Below are positions 49,503 through 58,061 of a stretch of DNA of 64,000 bases, piece after piece (position 1 is the stretch's first letter; the number at the start of each line of letters is the position of its first letter). A program made the position numbers and the translations under genes. The DNA is taken from the NCBI RefSeq assembly GCF_008122505.1, contig NZ_VSSB01000001.1, positions 2,464,891-2,528,890 on the forward strand. The letters run 5' to 3'. The DNA comes from Agromyces mariniharenae (GTDB taxonomy: Bacteria; Actinomycetota; Actinomycetes; Actinomycetales; Microbacteriaceae). Below the pieces are notes generated by a model, which was not told the origin of the DNA, did not search any database, and saw only the letters and a list, made by a program, of their open reading frames with translations.

Positions 49503-50156
49503 ATGTCGACGAATCCCGCACCGGCGCGGCGGCATCCCCCGCACGTGTACCGGCGTCGTCGGCTCATGGTGCTGCTTGGACTCGTCGCGGTGATCGTCGC
49601 GATCGTGCTCATCATCGTGCGCCCGGGCGCGAGCCAGGGCGATGAACCGGATGCCGCCGCGCAGGGCACCCCGTCGGCGACGCCGCGTGCGACGGACCCG
49701 GCGACGCCGCCGCCCACCGTGATCCCGACCGAACCGGCCGAGGCGGACGGGGACCGCTGCAAGGAGGGCGCGCTCCTCGTGGAGGCGGTCACCGACAAGT
49801 CGGTGTACGAGGCGGGGGAGCAGCCGGCGCTCTCGGTCACGATCACGAACATCGGCAAGAACGTCTGCGTCATCAACGCCGGCACGAAGGCGCAGGTCTT
49901 CACCATCACGAGCGGCACCGAGGTCTACTGGCTCTCGACCGACTGCCAGGTGGACCCCGTCGATGCCGAGGTCTCGCTCACCCCCGGAACGCCGATCAGC
50001 TCGAGCGTGCCGATCGTCTGGGACCGCACGCGATCGAGCGTCGACACGTGCCAGGGGCCGCGTGAGGCGGTGCCGGCGGGCGGCGCCTCGTACCACCTGG
50101 CCGTGACGGTCGACGGCTTCGCCTCCGAGGCGACGAAGCAGTTCCAGCTCTACTGA
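49503..50156 (+). CDS. Membrane-anchored protein with extracellular beta-domain
   Basis: 217 residues: basic cytoplasmic start, one helix (LMVLLGLVAVIVAIVLIIV, about residues 21-39), a Thr/Pro/Ala linker, then a beta-sandwich-like domain of 140 residues with four cysteines (DRCKEG, KNVCVIN, STDCQVD, VDTCQGP) likely forming disulfides. Resembles DUF4232-type envelope proteins. Function unknown. Confidence 0.78.
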   Translation: MSTNPAPARRHPPHVYRRRRLMVLLGLVAVIVAIVLIIVRPGASQGDEPDAAAQGTPSATPRATDPATPPPTVIPTEPAEADGDRCKEGALLVEAVTDKSVYEAGEQPALSVTITNIGKNVCVINAGTKAQVFTITSGTEVYWLSTDCQVDPVDAEVSLTPGTPISSSVPIVWDRTRSSVDTCQGPREAVPAGGASYHLAVTVDGFASEATKQFQLY

Positions 50157-50191
50157 GCGGCCGTCCGGTCCGTGTTCGCGTTCAGGCGAGC

Positions 50192-50437
50192 TCAGAACGT
50201 GGGGACGACGTGGCCGCGGGTGGAGAACGATCCGCCGTCGTCGGCGAGGCCGGCGAGACCGGGAGTCGGTGACGCCTCGATCGACGAGGAGCCGTCATCG
50301 TCGGAGAGCGGTGCGAGCTCGGCATCGGCCGACCAGAGGACGATCCCCATCACGAGTGCGACCACCGCCAGCATCAGCAGCGTGATGATCCCGCCGAGGA
50401 TCCGATCGTCGTCGAGTGCGTCCTTGACCATGCCCAT
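50192..50437 (-). CDS. Small membrane protein, hypothetical
   Basis: 81 residues with one membrane helix (ILGGIITLLMLAVVALVMGIVLW, about 13-35) and an acidic Ser-rich tail. Codon use is normal. No family recognised; convergent with the beta-domain protein. Confidence 0.62.
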   Translation of the reverse strand: MGMVKDALDDDRILGGIITLLMLAVVALVMGIVLWSADAELAPLSDDDGSSSIEASPTPGLAGLADDGGSFSTRGHVVPTF

Positions 50438-50505
50438 GATTCGACGCTAATCGCGGGTCCCGCACCGTCCATCGGGGACAACCCTGAGTGTCCCCCGGAC
50501 GGGCG

Positions 50506-51282
50506 TCACGAGTGCGGCGCGCGGCGGCCGTGCACGGCCGTGAACGCGATGGTCTCCGTCCACCACGCGGCATCCGCGCATCGCGTGAGGAAGCCGTCGA
50601 TGAGCGCCGCGGTGAGGTGGCCGCTCGCCGTGAGCTGGTCGCGCAGTTCGGTGACGGTGTCGATCCAGTACGTCGCCCACGCGGAGCCGCCGTTGTAGAC
50701 CGCGGTCTCGGCGGTGCCGGCGAGGTCCTCGATCCCGAGCGCCGCGAGCCGCGGCGCGAGCCTGCGGCCGATGTGGTAGTCGATGCCCGCATCTCGCGAC
50801 CAGGCGAGCCAGCCGTCCCAGAACGCCTCCACCTCGGGCGGCTCGGCCACGCTCACCGGCAGGAAGTCGGGCTCGATGAGCAGGATGACGCCGCCCGGCT
50901 TCAGCGATGCGACGAGGTTGCGCAGCGCGGCATCCGCGTCGGCGACGTGGTGGAGCACCGCACGCGCGGTGACGAGGTCGAAGGATCCCGCGTCGATGGG
51001 CCCGGCCACGATGTCGTCGGTGCGGAGCTCGAGGTTCGGCGGGCGCACGTCGACGAGGGAGAGGTCGATGTCGTCGGCGACGGCCGTGCCGCCGGGTGCG
51101 ACGCGATCGGCGAGCCAGGCGGAGATGGAGCCGTTGCCGCATCCGACCTCGAGGGTGCGGTCGCCGGGGTGCACGCCGAGCGCCTCGAGGTGCCGCCGGT
51201 GCATCGGGTCGAGCAGGCGCGACATCAGGGCGAGCCGGGAGCGCTCGCCGTCGAGGTGGTGGTCCAGGACGTACTCGGCCAT
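50506..51282 (-). CDS. Class I SAM-dependent methyltransferase
   Basis: 258 residues. LEVGCGNGSISAWLADRV is the SAM-binding motif I, FDLVTARAVLHHVADADAALRNLVASLKPGGVILLIEPD holds motifs II and III of the Methyltransf_11/25 type. The C-terminal half, rich in Trp, would bind the substrate, which cannot be named. Stands alone on the minus strand. Confidence 0.9.
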   Translation of the reverse strand: MAEYVLDHHLDGERSRLALMSRLLDPMHRRHLEALGVHPGDRTLEVGCGNGSISAWLADRVAPGGTAVADDIDLSLVDVRPPNLELRTDDIVAGPIDAGSFDLVTARAVLHHVADADAALRNLVASLKPGGVILLIEPDFLPVSVAEPPEVEAFWDGWLAWSRDAGIDYHIGRRLAPRLAALGIEDLAGTAETAVYNGGSAWATYWIDTVTELRDQLTASGHLTAALIDGFLTRCADAAWWTETIAFTAVHGRRAPHS

Positions 51283-51366
51283 GGTGCCTGCATCCTACGG
51301 GCGACCGCCCCGTGACCGCAGCATGGGGGTCTTGATCGGCGCGGATCCCCGGCGCAGACTCATCGC

Positions 51367-51624
51367 ATGAACGCCGAAGAGGAGGCGCGCGCCGTCGACC
51401 AGGTCGTGGACCGCCTCGCGCAGCGATTCCCCGGCGTGCCCCGCGATCGCGTCGCCGCCATCGTGGGCGAGGAGCACCGGGTGCTCGCCGGGAACCGCAT
51501 CCGGGACTTCGTCCCCGTGCTCGTCGAGCACGAGGCGCGCGACCGGCTCCGCGCCGAAGGCGCGACGCCGGTGCTCACGGCGGATGCCGCGGCGGCGCTC
51601 GAGCCGGGCGACGCGGTCTCGTAG
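51367..51624 (+). CDS. Three-helix-bundle dimerization-domain protein
   Basis: 85 residues. RAVDQVVDRLAQRFPGVPRDRVAAIVGEEHRVLAGNRIRDFVPVLVEHEARDRL matches the small three-helix domain (DUF3562-like) that elsewhere is fused between ArsR and ArsC, as in the gene at 60553. Here it stands alone. Function unknown; possibly an oligomerization partner. Confidence 0.72.
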   Translation: MNAEEEARAVDQVVDRLAQRFPGVPRDRVAAIVGEEHRVLAGNRIRDFVPVLVEHEARDRLRAEGATPVLTADAAAALEPGDAVS

Positions 51625-51647
51625 CATCCGCTCGTTACGCTGGAGGC

Positions 51648-52058
51648 ATGGCGCAGCGAAAGAAGTCCGGCAAGCCGAGCGAGCCGGTGGAGTTCCGATC
51701 GCAGGCGCTCGCCGACGCGCTCGAGCGGCAGGACATGGCGGCCGTGGCGCTCGCCCTGCGGCACGGCAACACCGTCGTGCCGCTCGTGAAGCCCGGACCG
51801 CGCGACAAGCCGCTCGACGGCGGCGAGGTCTGGACCTACCGCGACCCCAAGACCGGCGAGGTCGCGCTGCTGCTGTTCAGCGACGCGGCGAACAAGCCCG
51901 CCAACCTGCCCCCGGCCGTCGGGCTGCAGAGCCCGGCGTGGCTGCGCACGTTCCTCAAGCGCTACGAGTCGACGATCACGACGGTCTTCCTCGACATCGC
52001 GGGGCCGCACCCGATGCAGGCGCCGCCCGGCGAGCTGCTGCGGGCGCTCGAGGCGTAG
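51648..52058 (+). CDS. SseB-like hypothetical protein
   Basis: 136-residue soluble protein. VVPLVKPGPRDKPLDGGEVWTYRDPKTGEVALLLFSDAANKP resembles the SseB N-terminal fold (input strand, then a 'value' strand), often mis-annotated as dehydrogenase in actinobacteria; no cofactor motif is present. Starts 24 bp after the three-helix gene and converges with radA. Confidence 0.6.
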   Translation: MAQRKKSGKPSEPVEFRSQALADALERQDMAAVALALRHGNTVVPLVKPGPRDKPLDGGEVWTYRDPKTGEVALLLFSDAANKPANLPPAVGLQSPAWLRTFLKRYESTITTVFLDIAGPHPMQAPPGELLRALEA

Positions 52059-52073
52059 CCCCGGGGCCGCGCG

Positions 52074-53438
52074 TCAGAAGGCGGCGTCGAGCTCGCGTTC
52101 GCGGCTCGACGCGGACGCCATCATCGCGCGCTCGACGGCGGCGCGCACGCTGCCGGCCTCGACGTCGAGGATGGTCGTGTAGCCGAGGCGGCGTGCCTCG
52201 TTGCCGCGTTGCGTCGCCGAGGTGACGGGCCGCACCTCGCCGGCGAGGCTGATCTCGCCGAACGCGGCGAGCTCGTGCGGCACGGCGCGGTCTCGCATGG
52301 CCGAGGCGATCGCCACGGCGATGGCGAGGTCGGCGCCCGGTTCGGCGAGCCGCACGCCGCCCACCGTCGAGACGTAGACGTCGTGCTCGCCGAGGCGGCC
52401 GAGCCCGGCGCGACGTTCGAGCACGGCGATGATCATGGCCACGCGCGAAGGATCGACGCCGTTCACCACGCGACGAGGCTGCGGCGCCTTCGTCGAGACG
52501 ACGAGCGCCTGCACCTCGACGGGAAGCGCGCGGCGTCCTTCGAGGGCGACCGTGACGCACGTGCCGCTGACGACGGTGCGCGCTCGGCTGAGGAAGAGAC
52601 CCGAGGGATCGGGCACCTCGGCGATGCCGTCGCCGGTCATCTCGAAGCATCCGACCTCATCGGTGGGCCCGAACCGGTTCTTGAGCGCCCGCACGAAGCG
52701 GAGCGCGGTCTGGCGGTCGCCCTCGAACTGGCAGACGACGTCGACGAGGTGCTCGAGCAGTCGCGGTCCGGCGATCGAGCCGTCTTTGGTGACGTGCCCG
52801 ACGATGAGCACGGGCAGGCTGCGCTCCTTCGCGACCCGGATGAGCGTCGACGCGACCTCGCGCACCTGGCTCGGCTGGCCGGGGAGACCGTCGGAGAGGG
52901 AGCTCGAGACCGTCTGCACCGAGTCGACGATGAGCAGGTCGGGCGCGACCTGGTCGACCTGCCCGAGGATCGTCGCGAGGTCGGTCTCGGCGGCGAGGTA
53001 GAGCTCGTCGTGCAGCGCGCCCGTGCGGCCCGCTCGAAGGCGCACCTGCGCGGTGGACTCCTCGGCGCTCACGTAGAGGACGCGCCGGCCGGTCGACGCC
53101 ACGCGCGCGGCGACCTCGAGCAGCAGCGTGGACTTGCCGACGCCCGGCTCGCCCGAGAGCAGGATGGCGGCGCCCGCGACGATGCCGCCGCCCAGCACGC
53201 GATCGAACTCGCCGATGCCGCTGGGCCGGTGCGCGGTGTGCTCGGCCTCGACCTGGGCGATCGGCCGGGCGGCCCGCGCGGCGGTCGGCGTGACCGCCTG
53301 CACCGAGCGCACGATGCCGGTCTGCTCGGCGGCGTCGACCACGGTGCCCCACTGCTGGCATTCGGCGCAGCGGCCGACCCACTTGACGGTGCTCCAACCG
53401 CACTCGGTGCAACGGAACGCGGAGGTCGGTCGGGCCAT
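52074..53438 (-). CDS. radA: DNA repair protein RadA
   Basis: 454-residue RecA-like ATPase that promotes branch migration in recombinational repair. N-terminal C4 zinc finger CTECGWSTVKWVGRCAEC, Walker A GEPGVGKST, the RadA-specific KNRFG motif in ALKNRFGPTDE, and a C-terminal Lon-like domain (GVRLAEPGADLAIAVAIASA). Divergent from the flavin monooxygenase-like gene with an 86-bp gap. Confidence 0.97.
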   Translation of the reverse strand: MARPTSAFRCTECGWSTVKWVGRCAECQQWGTVVDAAEQTGIVRSVQAVTPTAARAARPIAQVEAEHTAHRPSGIGEFDRVLGGGIVAGAAILLSGEPGVGKSTLLLEVAARVASTGRRVLYVSAEESTAQVRLRAGRTGALHDELYLAAETDLATILGQVDQVAPDLLIVDSVQTVSSSLSDGLPGQPSQVREVASTLIRVAKERSLPVLIVGHVTKDGSIAGPRLLEHLVDVVCQFEGDRQTALRFVRALKNRFGPTDEVGCFEMTGDGIAEVPDPSGLFLSRARTVVSGTCVTVALEGRRALPVEVQALVVSTKAPQPRRVVNGVDPSRVAMIIAVLERRAGLGRLGEHDVYVSTVGGVRLAEPGADLAIAVAIASAMRDRAVPHELAAFGEISLAGEVRPVTSATQRGNEARRLGYTTILDVEAGSVRAAVERAMMASASSRERELDAAF

Positions 53439-53524
53439 GCCCGCAGCCTAGCCGCGGCATCCGACACCGCAGCCGCCCGCACTGGGGTGTCGCCCCGCAG
53501 GTCGCACGGGCATACGCTGGCGGC

Positions 53525-54730
53525 ATGTCCGCGGACGTCGACGTCCTGGTGATCGGCGCCGGCCAGGCCGGCCTCGCGGTGAGCCACGAGCTGGGCTCCG
53601 CCGGGGTCGAGCACGTCGTCCTCGAGGCGGACCGCATCGCCCGGTCCTGGGCGAGTCGGTGGGACTCGTTCCGCCTCGTCACGCCGAACCACACCGTGCG
53701 GTTACCCGGAGGCGAGTACCGGGGCACGGATGCCGCGGGCTTCCTCGCGCGCGACGAGATCGTGACCCACCTCCGCGATTACGCAGCGTCGTTCCACGCT
53801 CCCATCGAGGAGGGGCGCCCCGTGACGGCGCTCGTGCAGGAGGACGGCGGATTCCGCGCGGAGACGCCGCTCGGCGGCATCCGTGCCCGGAATGTCGTGG
53901 TCTGCACGGGCGCGTACCAGCGCGAGCACCGGCCGCCGTGGGCGTCGGAACTGGCGCAGCGTGTGTACGTGACCGGGCCGGGGGGTTACCGCTCGCCGGA
54001 CTCGCTGCCCGACGGGCGGGTGCTCGTGATCGGCGGGGGGCAGACGGCCGCACAGCTGACGGAGGAGCTCCACGACGCAGGGCGCGACGTCGCGCTCGCC
54101 GCGGGGGCTGCGCCCTCGATGCCGCGGCGGATCGCCGGGCGCGACGCGGTCGACTGGCTGGAGGACTTCGGCTTCTTCGAGCACACGCTCGCCGACATGC
54201 CCTCGCCGGCGGTGCGGTTCGCGGCGAACCCGCTCGCCACGGGCGCGCGCGGCGGGCACGACCTCACGCTCCGTACCCTCGCCGCGTCGGGCGTCCCGCT
54301 CAGCGGCCGCGTCACGGGCGTCGATGGGGACGAGTTCGTCGTCGCCGACGACCTCGCCGTGTCGGTGGCGGTCGGCGACGAGGCGTACCGGCAGATCTGG
54401 GGCGCGGCGATCGCGGTCGCCGAGGCGCAGGGGCTGCCCGCCCTCCCGCCGCTCGACCTGGACGACACGCCGCTCGAGGCCACGGAGCCGCCGCGCGTGT
54501 CGGAGCTCGGCGCGGTCGTCGTCGCCTGCGGCTACCGGCCGGCGTACGGCTGGATCCGCATCCCCGACCTGGTCGACGACATGGGATTCCCGGTGCACGA
54601 GGGCGGTCGCAGCATCCGTGCGCCCGGCCTGTGGTTCGTGGGCATGCCGTGGCTCTCGCACCGCAAGTCGCCGCTGCTCCTGGGTGTCGGCGAGGATGCC
54701 GCGGCGGTCGCTCGGCGGATCGCGGCGTGA
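53525..54730 (+). CDS. FAD/NAD(P)-dependent oxidoreductase (flavin monooxygenase-like)
   Basis: 401 residues. FAD-binding VLVIGAGQAGLAVSHEL at the start, a second dinucleotide site VLVIGGGQTAAQLTEEL in the middle, and late AVVVACGYRPAYGWI as the ATG-like motif. Pattern of trimethylamine- or Baeyer-Villiger-type monooxygenases, but shorter; substrate unknown. ATG at 53525. Confidence 0.88.
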   Translation: MSADVDVLVIGAGQAGLAVSHELGSAGVEHVVLEADRIARSWASRWDSFRLVTPNHTVRLPGGEYRGTDAAGFLARDEIVTHLRDYAASFHAPIEEGRPVTALVQEDGGFRAETPLGGIRARNVVVCTGAYQREHRPPWASELAQRVYVTGPGGYRSPDSLPDGRVLVIGGGQTAAQLTEELHDAGRDVALAAGAAPSMPRRIAGRDAVDWLEDFGFFEHTLADMPSPAVRFAANPLATGARGGHDLTLRTLAASGVPLSGRVTGVDGDEFVVADDLAVSVAVGDEAYRQIWGAAIAVAEAQGLPALPPLDLDDTPLEATEPPRVSELGAVVVACGYRPAYGWIRIPDLVDDMGFPVHEGGRSIRAPGLWFVGMPWLSHRKSPLLLGVGEDAAAVARRIAA

Positions 54731-54786
54731 CGGCCGCGTGGCCTCGACCGGCGCACCGCCGCGCCAGTCGGTCGGCAGAGCTCGGC

Positions 54787-55566
54787 TCAGGCGACCTCGG
54801 CGTGGTCGTGGCCGGCGTCCACGAGGCGGCGGGCGACGAGCGCGAGCAGGGCGGGACGGAAGGCGTCGGCCCAGATGCGGTAGCCGTGGTCGTTCGGGTG
54901 GAACATGTCCTCGGCGAACTGCGTCAGGATGCCGCGGAGCCCCTGCCGCTTCGTGAGCTCGTGCAGCGGCACGACCGTGAGCCCGCGCTCGGCGGCGAGC
55001 CGGCGGAGGATGCGATTGGCGACGGCGACCTTGCGCTCGTTCTTCGGGAAGTGGAAGCACGGCAGGTCGGCCACGATCGCGTCGCCGGGCACGGCATCGA
55101 GGATCGCGCCGACGTTGCGCTCGAAGCGGGCGGGATCCCACTGGGCGATGTCGTTCGCGCCGATCGCGACCGTGACCAGGTCGGGGTGGAGCTTCGCGAG
55201 GCGCGGCAGCTGGTCGAGTACGGCGAGCTCGGTGGTCGCGCCCGAGACGCTGAGGTTCACGACGCGCAGCGACCGCCCGGTGAGGTCGCGGATGTCGTCG
55301 GCGAGCACGCCGACGTAGCTGCGGTCGGGGCGGCTCGCGCCGATGCCCTGGGCCGCGCTGTCGCCGATCGCGACGTAGAGCATCTCGCCGCGCTCCTTCG
55401 CGTGGTCGCGCCACCACTTCGAGTGGATGGGGAGCGTCTCGTTGAGCACGAGCGAGTTCGCGGTCAGCTTCGCGCGGAACCGGCGCCAGCCCACGGCAGC
55501 GAGTGCGCCGATGGCGGCGACCGCCCCAGTGGCGATCGCCGGAGCAAGCAGGCGCTTCGACGTCAC
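54787..55566 (-). CDS. SGNH/GDSL hydrolase, membrane-anchored
   Basis: 259 residues. N-terminal helix LLAPAIATGAVAAIGALAAVGW anchors or exports it. YVAIGDSAAQGIGAS is block I with the catalytic Ser, LSVSGATT block II Gly, VAIGANDIAQ block III Asn, and FHPNDHGYRIWADAF block V with Asp and His. A lipase/esterase acting at the cell surface; substrate unknown. Confidence 0.92.
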   Translation of the reverse strand: MTSKRLLAPAIATGAVAAIGALAAVGWRRFRAKLTANSLVLNETLPIHSKWWRDHAKERGEMLYVAIGDSAAQGIGASRPDRSYVGVLADDIRDLTGRSLRVVNLSVSGATTELAVLDQLPRLAKLHPDLVTVAIGANDIAQWDPARFERNVGAILDAVPGDAIVADLPCFHFPKNERKVAVANRILRRLAAERGLTVVPLHELTKRQGLRGILTQFAEDMFHPNDHGYRIWADAFRPALLALVARRLVDAGHDHAEVA

Positions 55567-55675
55567 GTGTGCCGACGGTACCCTCGACGGCTGGATGAGG
55601 GCTGGACGTTCGCTGGACGGTAGCGCGGCACGGGTGCTCGTGCGGATGCCGCGACGGCCGCGGCATCCGCTCGTT

Positions 55676-55704
55676 TTGGCCGTTGCGCGGGAGTCGTCTA
55701 CTAT
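55676..55704 (+). promoter_or_regulatory. Promoter of tRNA-Ser
   Basis: TTGGCC (55676-55681), a 17-bp spacer and TACTAT (55699-55704) lie 8 bp before the tRNA start, a good sigma-70-like arrangement. Confidence 0.7.
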
Positions 55705-55711
55705 CGATCCC

Positions 55712-55798
55712 GGTACCGTGTCCGAGCGGCCGAAGGTGCAACTCTCGAAAAGTTGTGTGGGTTAACGCCCACCGTGGGTTCAAATCCCACCGGTACCG
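55712..55798 (+). tRNA. tRNA-Ser (CGA)
   Basis: 87-nt type II tRNA: acceptor GGTACCG/CGGTACC, anticodon stem CAACT/AGTTG with loop CTCGAAA giving CGA, a long variable arm GTGGG...CCCAC, T arm GTGGGTTCAAATCCCAC, discriminator G; CCA is encoded at 55799-55801. Border between the core genome and the arsenic/metal region. Confidence 0.95.
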
Positions 55799-55802
55799 CC
55801 AC

Positions 55803-55854
55803 GAAGAACCCCCCGACTCCCGCAGGATTCCGCGGAAGTCTGGGGGGTTCCTTC
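55803..55854 (+). terminator. Terminator after tRNA-Ser
   Basis: AACCCCCC...GGGGGGTT stem, extended outward to GAAG/CTTC, directly after the tRNA. Confidence 0.8.
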
Positions 55855-56214
55855 TCGTTCGAGGGCTCGTGCGGCAACCCTTCAGGCAAGCGGGCGACCG
55901 TCGCCCGACGAAACGGACCATTCGATCCGCCGGCGCCGCCGCGCCGAGGGCAGTATGCAGGTGGCTTCCGGCATCGTCGCCCGCTCCCACCGGTCATGGG
56001 AGCAGTGGCCACGACCCCGAAGCGACGGCCCTTGCAAATTACATAGACGACGATCTATTCTTTGGCCATGAGAACCGCAGCGCAGAGTCGGCCCTCTTCG
56101 TTCCGCTCACCGACAAGCAGACCAGGACCGCGCAGGACGAGCTCGCGAGCCTCGTGGACTGACGCGATCCGGCCCACCCCCCGACCGCCCACCCGCGAAC
56201 CGAGGAATCCGAAC
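55855..56214. other. Region between the tRNA-Ser terminator and the arsenic/metal genes
   Basis: 360 bp without an intact gene. It holds the ATAGA-N6-TCTAT operator at 56043-56058. From about 56063 to the stop at 56162 one frame reads HENRSAESALFVPLTDKQTRTAQDE-like sequence with normal third-base GC but no start codon, possibly the tail of a lost gene. Confidence 0.45.
56043..56058. promoter_or_regulatory. ATAGA-N6-TCTAT operator, copy 1
   Basis: ATAGACGACGATCTAT, a 5-bp inverted repeat with 6-bp spacer. It differs by one base from copy 2 before arsC (60487) and shares its arms with copy 3 (61439). Proposed ArsR-family binding site for the flavoprotein gene at 56215. Confidence 0.72.
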
Positions 56215-57600
56215 ATGCACCTGGTAGCCATCGGCGGGAGCGATGCGGGCATCTCCGCCGCGCTGCGGGCCCGCGAACTCGACCCGACCGTCGACGTCAC
56301 GGTCGTGGTCGCCGACGCGTATCCGAACTACTCGATCTGCGGCATCCCGTACTACTTCTCCGGCGACGTGCACCCGTGGCAGAGCCTCGCGCACCGAACC
56401 CACGCCGACCTGGAAGCCACCGGGATGCAGCTGAGACTGGATACCCTCGCCACCGAGATCGACGTGGCGAGCCGACGGCTCGGCGTCGTCGACGCCACCG
56501 GCCGCCCGTCCGTCATCCGGTATGACGAACTCATCGTCGGCACCGGGGCGCTGCCGCAGCACGCGGGCATCGTCGGGCTGGACGACCTCGGACCCGCGGA
56601 CGGCGTGCACGTCCTCCACTCGATGGGCGACACGTTCGCGCTCGACGACGACCTCATCCGGCGCGAACCCCGCACCGCGATCATCATCGGCGCCGGTTAC
56701 GTCGGGCTCGAGATGGCCGAAGGATTCAGCGGCCGCGGCATCCACGTGACGCAGCTGCAGCGCGGCCCGGAAGTGCTCTCGACGCTGGACCCCGAACTGT
56801 CGTCGATCGTCCGCGCCGAGCTCGTCGCTCACGGAATCGACGTCCACACCGGCACGACCGTGCGGGCGGTCGAGAAGACGGCCGGAGGGTTGGCCGTCCA
56901 CGCCGAGCAGGAGGGACGGGCGGTCATCCACAGCGCCGAACTCGTGCTGGTGGTCGTCGGCGTGCGACCGAACACGGCGCTCCTCGAGCAGGCCGGGGCG
57001 GCACTCGGAGCCGGGAGGGCCGTGGTCGTCGACGAATGGATGCGCACCGGCATCCCCCATGTCTTCGCAGCCGGCGACGGCGTGGTCACCCACCATCGGC
57101 TCCTCGGCGTCACCTACCTGCCGCTCGGAACGACCGCGCACAAGCAGGGCCGGATCGCGGGCGAGAACGCGCTCGGCGGGTCGGCGCGCTTCGCCGGATC
57201 CGTGGGCACGCAGGTGGTCAAGGTCTTCGACACGGTCGCCGCCCGCACCGGACTCCGCGACCACGAAGCAGCTGCGGCCGGGTTCGCGCCGAGGACGGTG
57301 GAGTCCGCCGCCGACGACCACAAGCGCTACTACCCAGGGGCCCAGCCGATCGGCTTCCGCATCACCGGCGACCACCAGACCGGCCGGCTCCTCGGTGCGC
57401 AACTGGTCGGGCGTCTCGGCACCGAGACCGCCAAACGCGTCGACACCTACGCGACAGCGCTGTTCGCCGGTCTGACGGTTGACCAGGTCAGCGACCTCGA
57501 CCTCTCGTACACGCCACCGCTCGGGTCGCCCTGGGATGCCGTCCAGAACGCCACCCAAGCCTGGTCACGAGCCCGCTCGCCGCTGACCGTGACAATCTGA
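56215..57600 (+). CDS. CoA-disulfide reductase/NADH oxidase-like flavoprotein
   Basis: 461 residues. N-terminal FAD site LVAIGGSDAGISAALRAREL, single redox cysteine Cys42 in NYSICGIPYYFSG, second nucleotide site IIIGAGYVGLEMAEGF, and a C-terminal pyridine-nucleotide-disulfide dimerization domain. This pattern fits CoA-disulfide reductases and related NADH oxidases. GAGGA precedes the ATG. An ars-type operator lies 157 bp upstream, so it probably belongs to the arsenic regulon; the real substrate could be a thiol disulfide. Confidence 0.88.
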   Translation: MHLVAIGGSDAGISAALRARELDPTVDVTVVVADAYPNYSICGIPYYFSGDVHPWQSLAHRTHADLEATGMQLRLDTLATEIDVASRRLGVVDATGRPSVIRYDELIVGTGALPQHAGIVGLDDLGPADGVHVLHSMGDTFALDDDLIRREPRTAIIIGAGYVGLEMAEGFSGRGIHVTQLQRGPEVLSTLDPELSSIVRAELVAHGIDVHTGTTVRAVEKTAGGLAVHAEQEGRAVIHSAELVLVVVGVRPNTALLEQAGAALGAGRAVVVDEWMRTGIPHVFAAGDGVVTHHRLLGVTYLPLGTTAHKQGRIAGENALGGSARFAGSVGTQVVKVFDTVAARTGLRDHEAAAAGFAPRTVESAADDHKRYYPGAQPIGFRITGDHQTGRLLGAQLVGRLGTETAKRVDTYATALFAGLTVDQVSDLDLSYTPPLGSPWDAVQNATQAWSRARSPLTVTI

Positions 57601-57725
57601 GCGGGCGAGCCACCTGCGCACCAACCGTTCGTCGGTCCACGTTCCGGCGCTTCGGTTCGAACTCCCGCCCCCAGATCCGCGATACACGGTGTCGTTAATT
57701 CACAATTCGCTGTACTGTTAGCGCC

Positions 57726-58061
57726 ATGACCACCGCCACCGCGACTGTCACGCACACCGCCGCGCTCGCCCGACTCGGGCACGCCCTCTCGGATCCGACC
57801 CGGACAAGCATCCTCCTTGCGCTTCGAGAGGCACCGGCGTACCCGTCCGACCTCGCTGACGCGCTCGGGGTGTCGCGGCAGGTCATGTCGAACCAGCTGG
57901 CCTGCCTGCGCGGATGCGGGCTGGTGGAGTCGATTCCCGACGGTCGCCGCACGTGGTACCGCCTCGCGGACCCGCATCTCGCGGATGCACTCGACGACCT
58001 CCTGCGCCTCGTGCTGTTCGTCGATCCCGACTGCTGCGAGGGCGAGGGGTGCACCTGCTGA
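57726..58061 (+). CDS. cmtR: CmtR-type ArsR-family metal sensor
   Basis: 111-residue repressor. The winged helix shows LSDPTRTSILLAL and LGVSRQVMSNQLACLRGCGLV. Cys60 and Cys64 lie in the CLRGC position of mycobacterial CmtR (its Cys57/Cys61), and the tail DPDCCEGEGCTC supplies more, as for Cys102 there. CmtR senses Cd(II)/Pb(II). The stop overlaps the CDF gene start (TGATG), so it controls efflux. Probably autoregulated at the AT-rich stretch 57690-57720. Confidence 0.88.
   Translation: MTTATATVTHTAALARLGHALSDPTRTSILLALREAPAYPSDLADALGVSRQVMSNQLACLRGCGLVESIPDGRRTWYRLADPHLADALDDLLRLVLFVDPDCCEGEGCTC

Noticed and set aside
46209..50096. Long minus-strand open frame across clpC and its neighbours
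   Set aside because: Runs antisense through the clearly real clpC and GNAT genes; low-complexity Leu/Glu/Arg-rich sequence with no motif.
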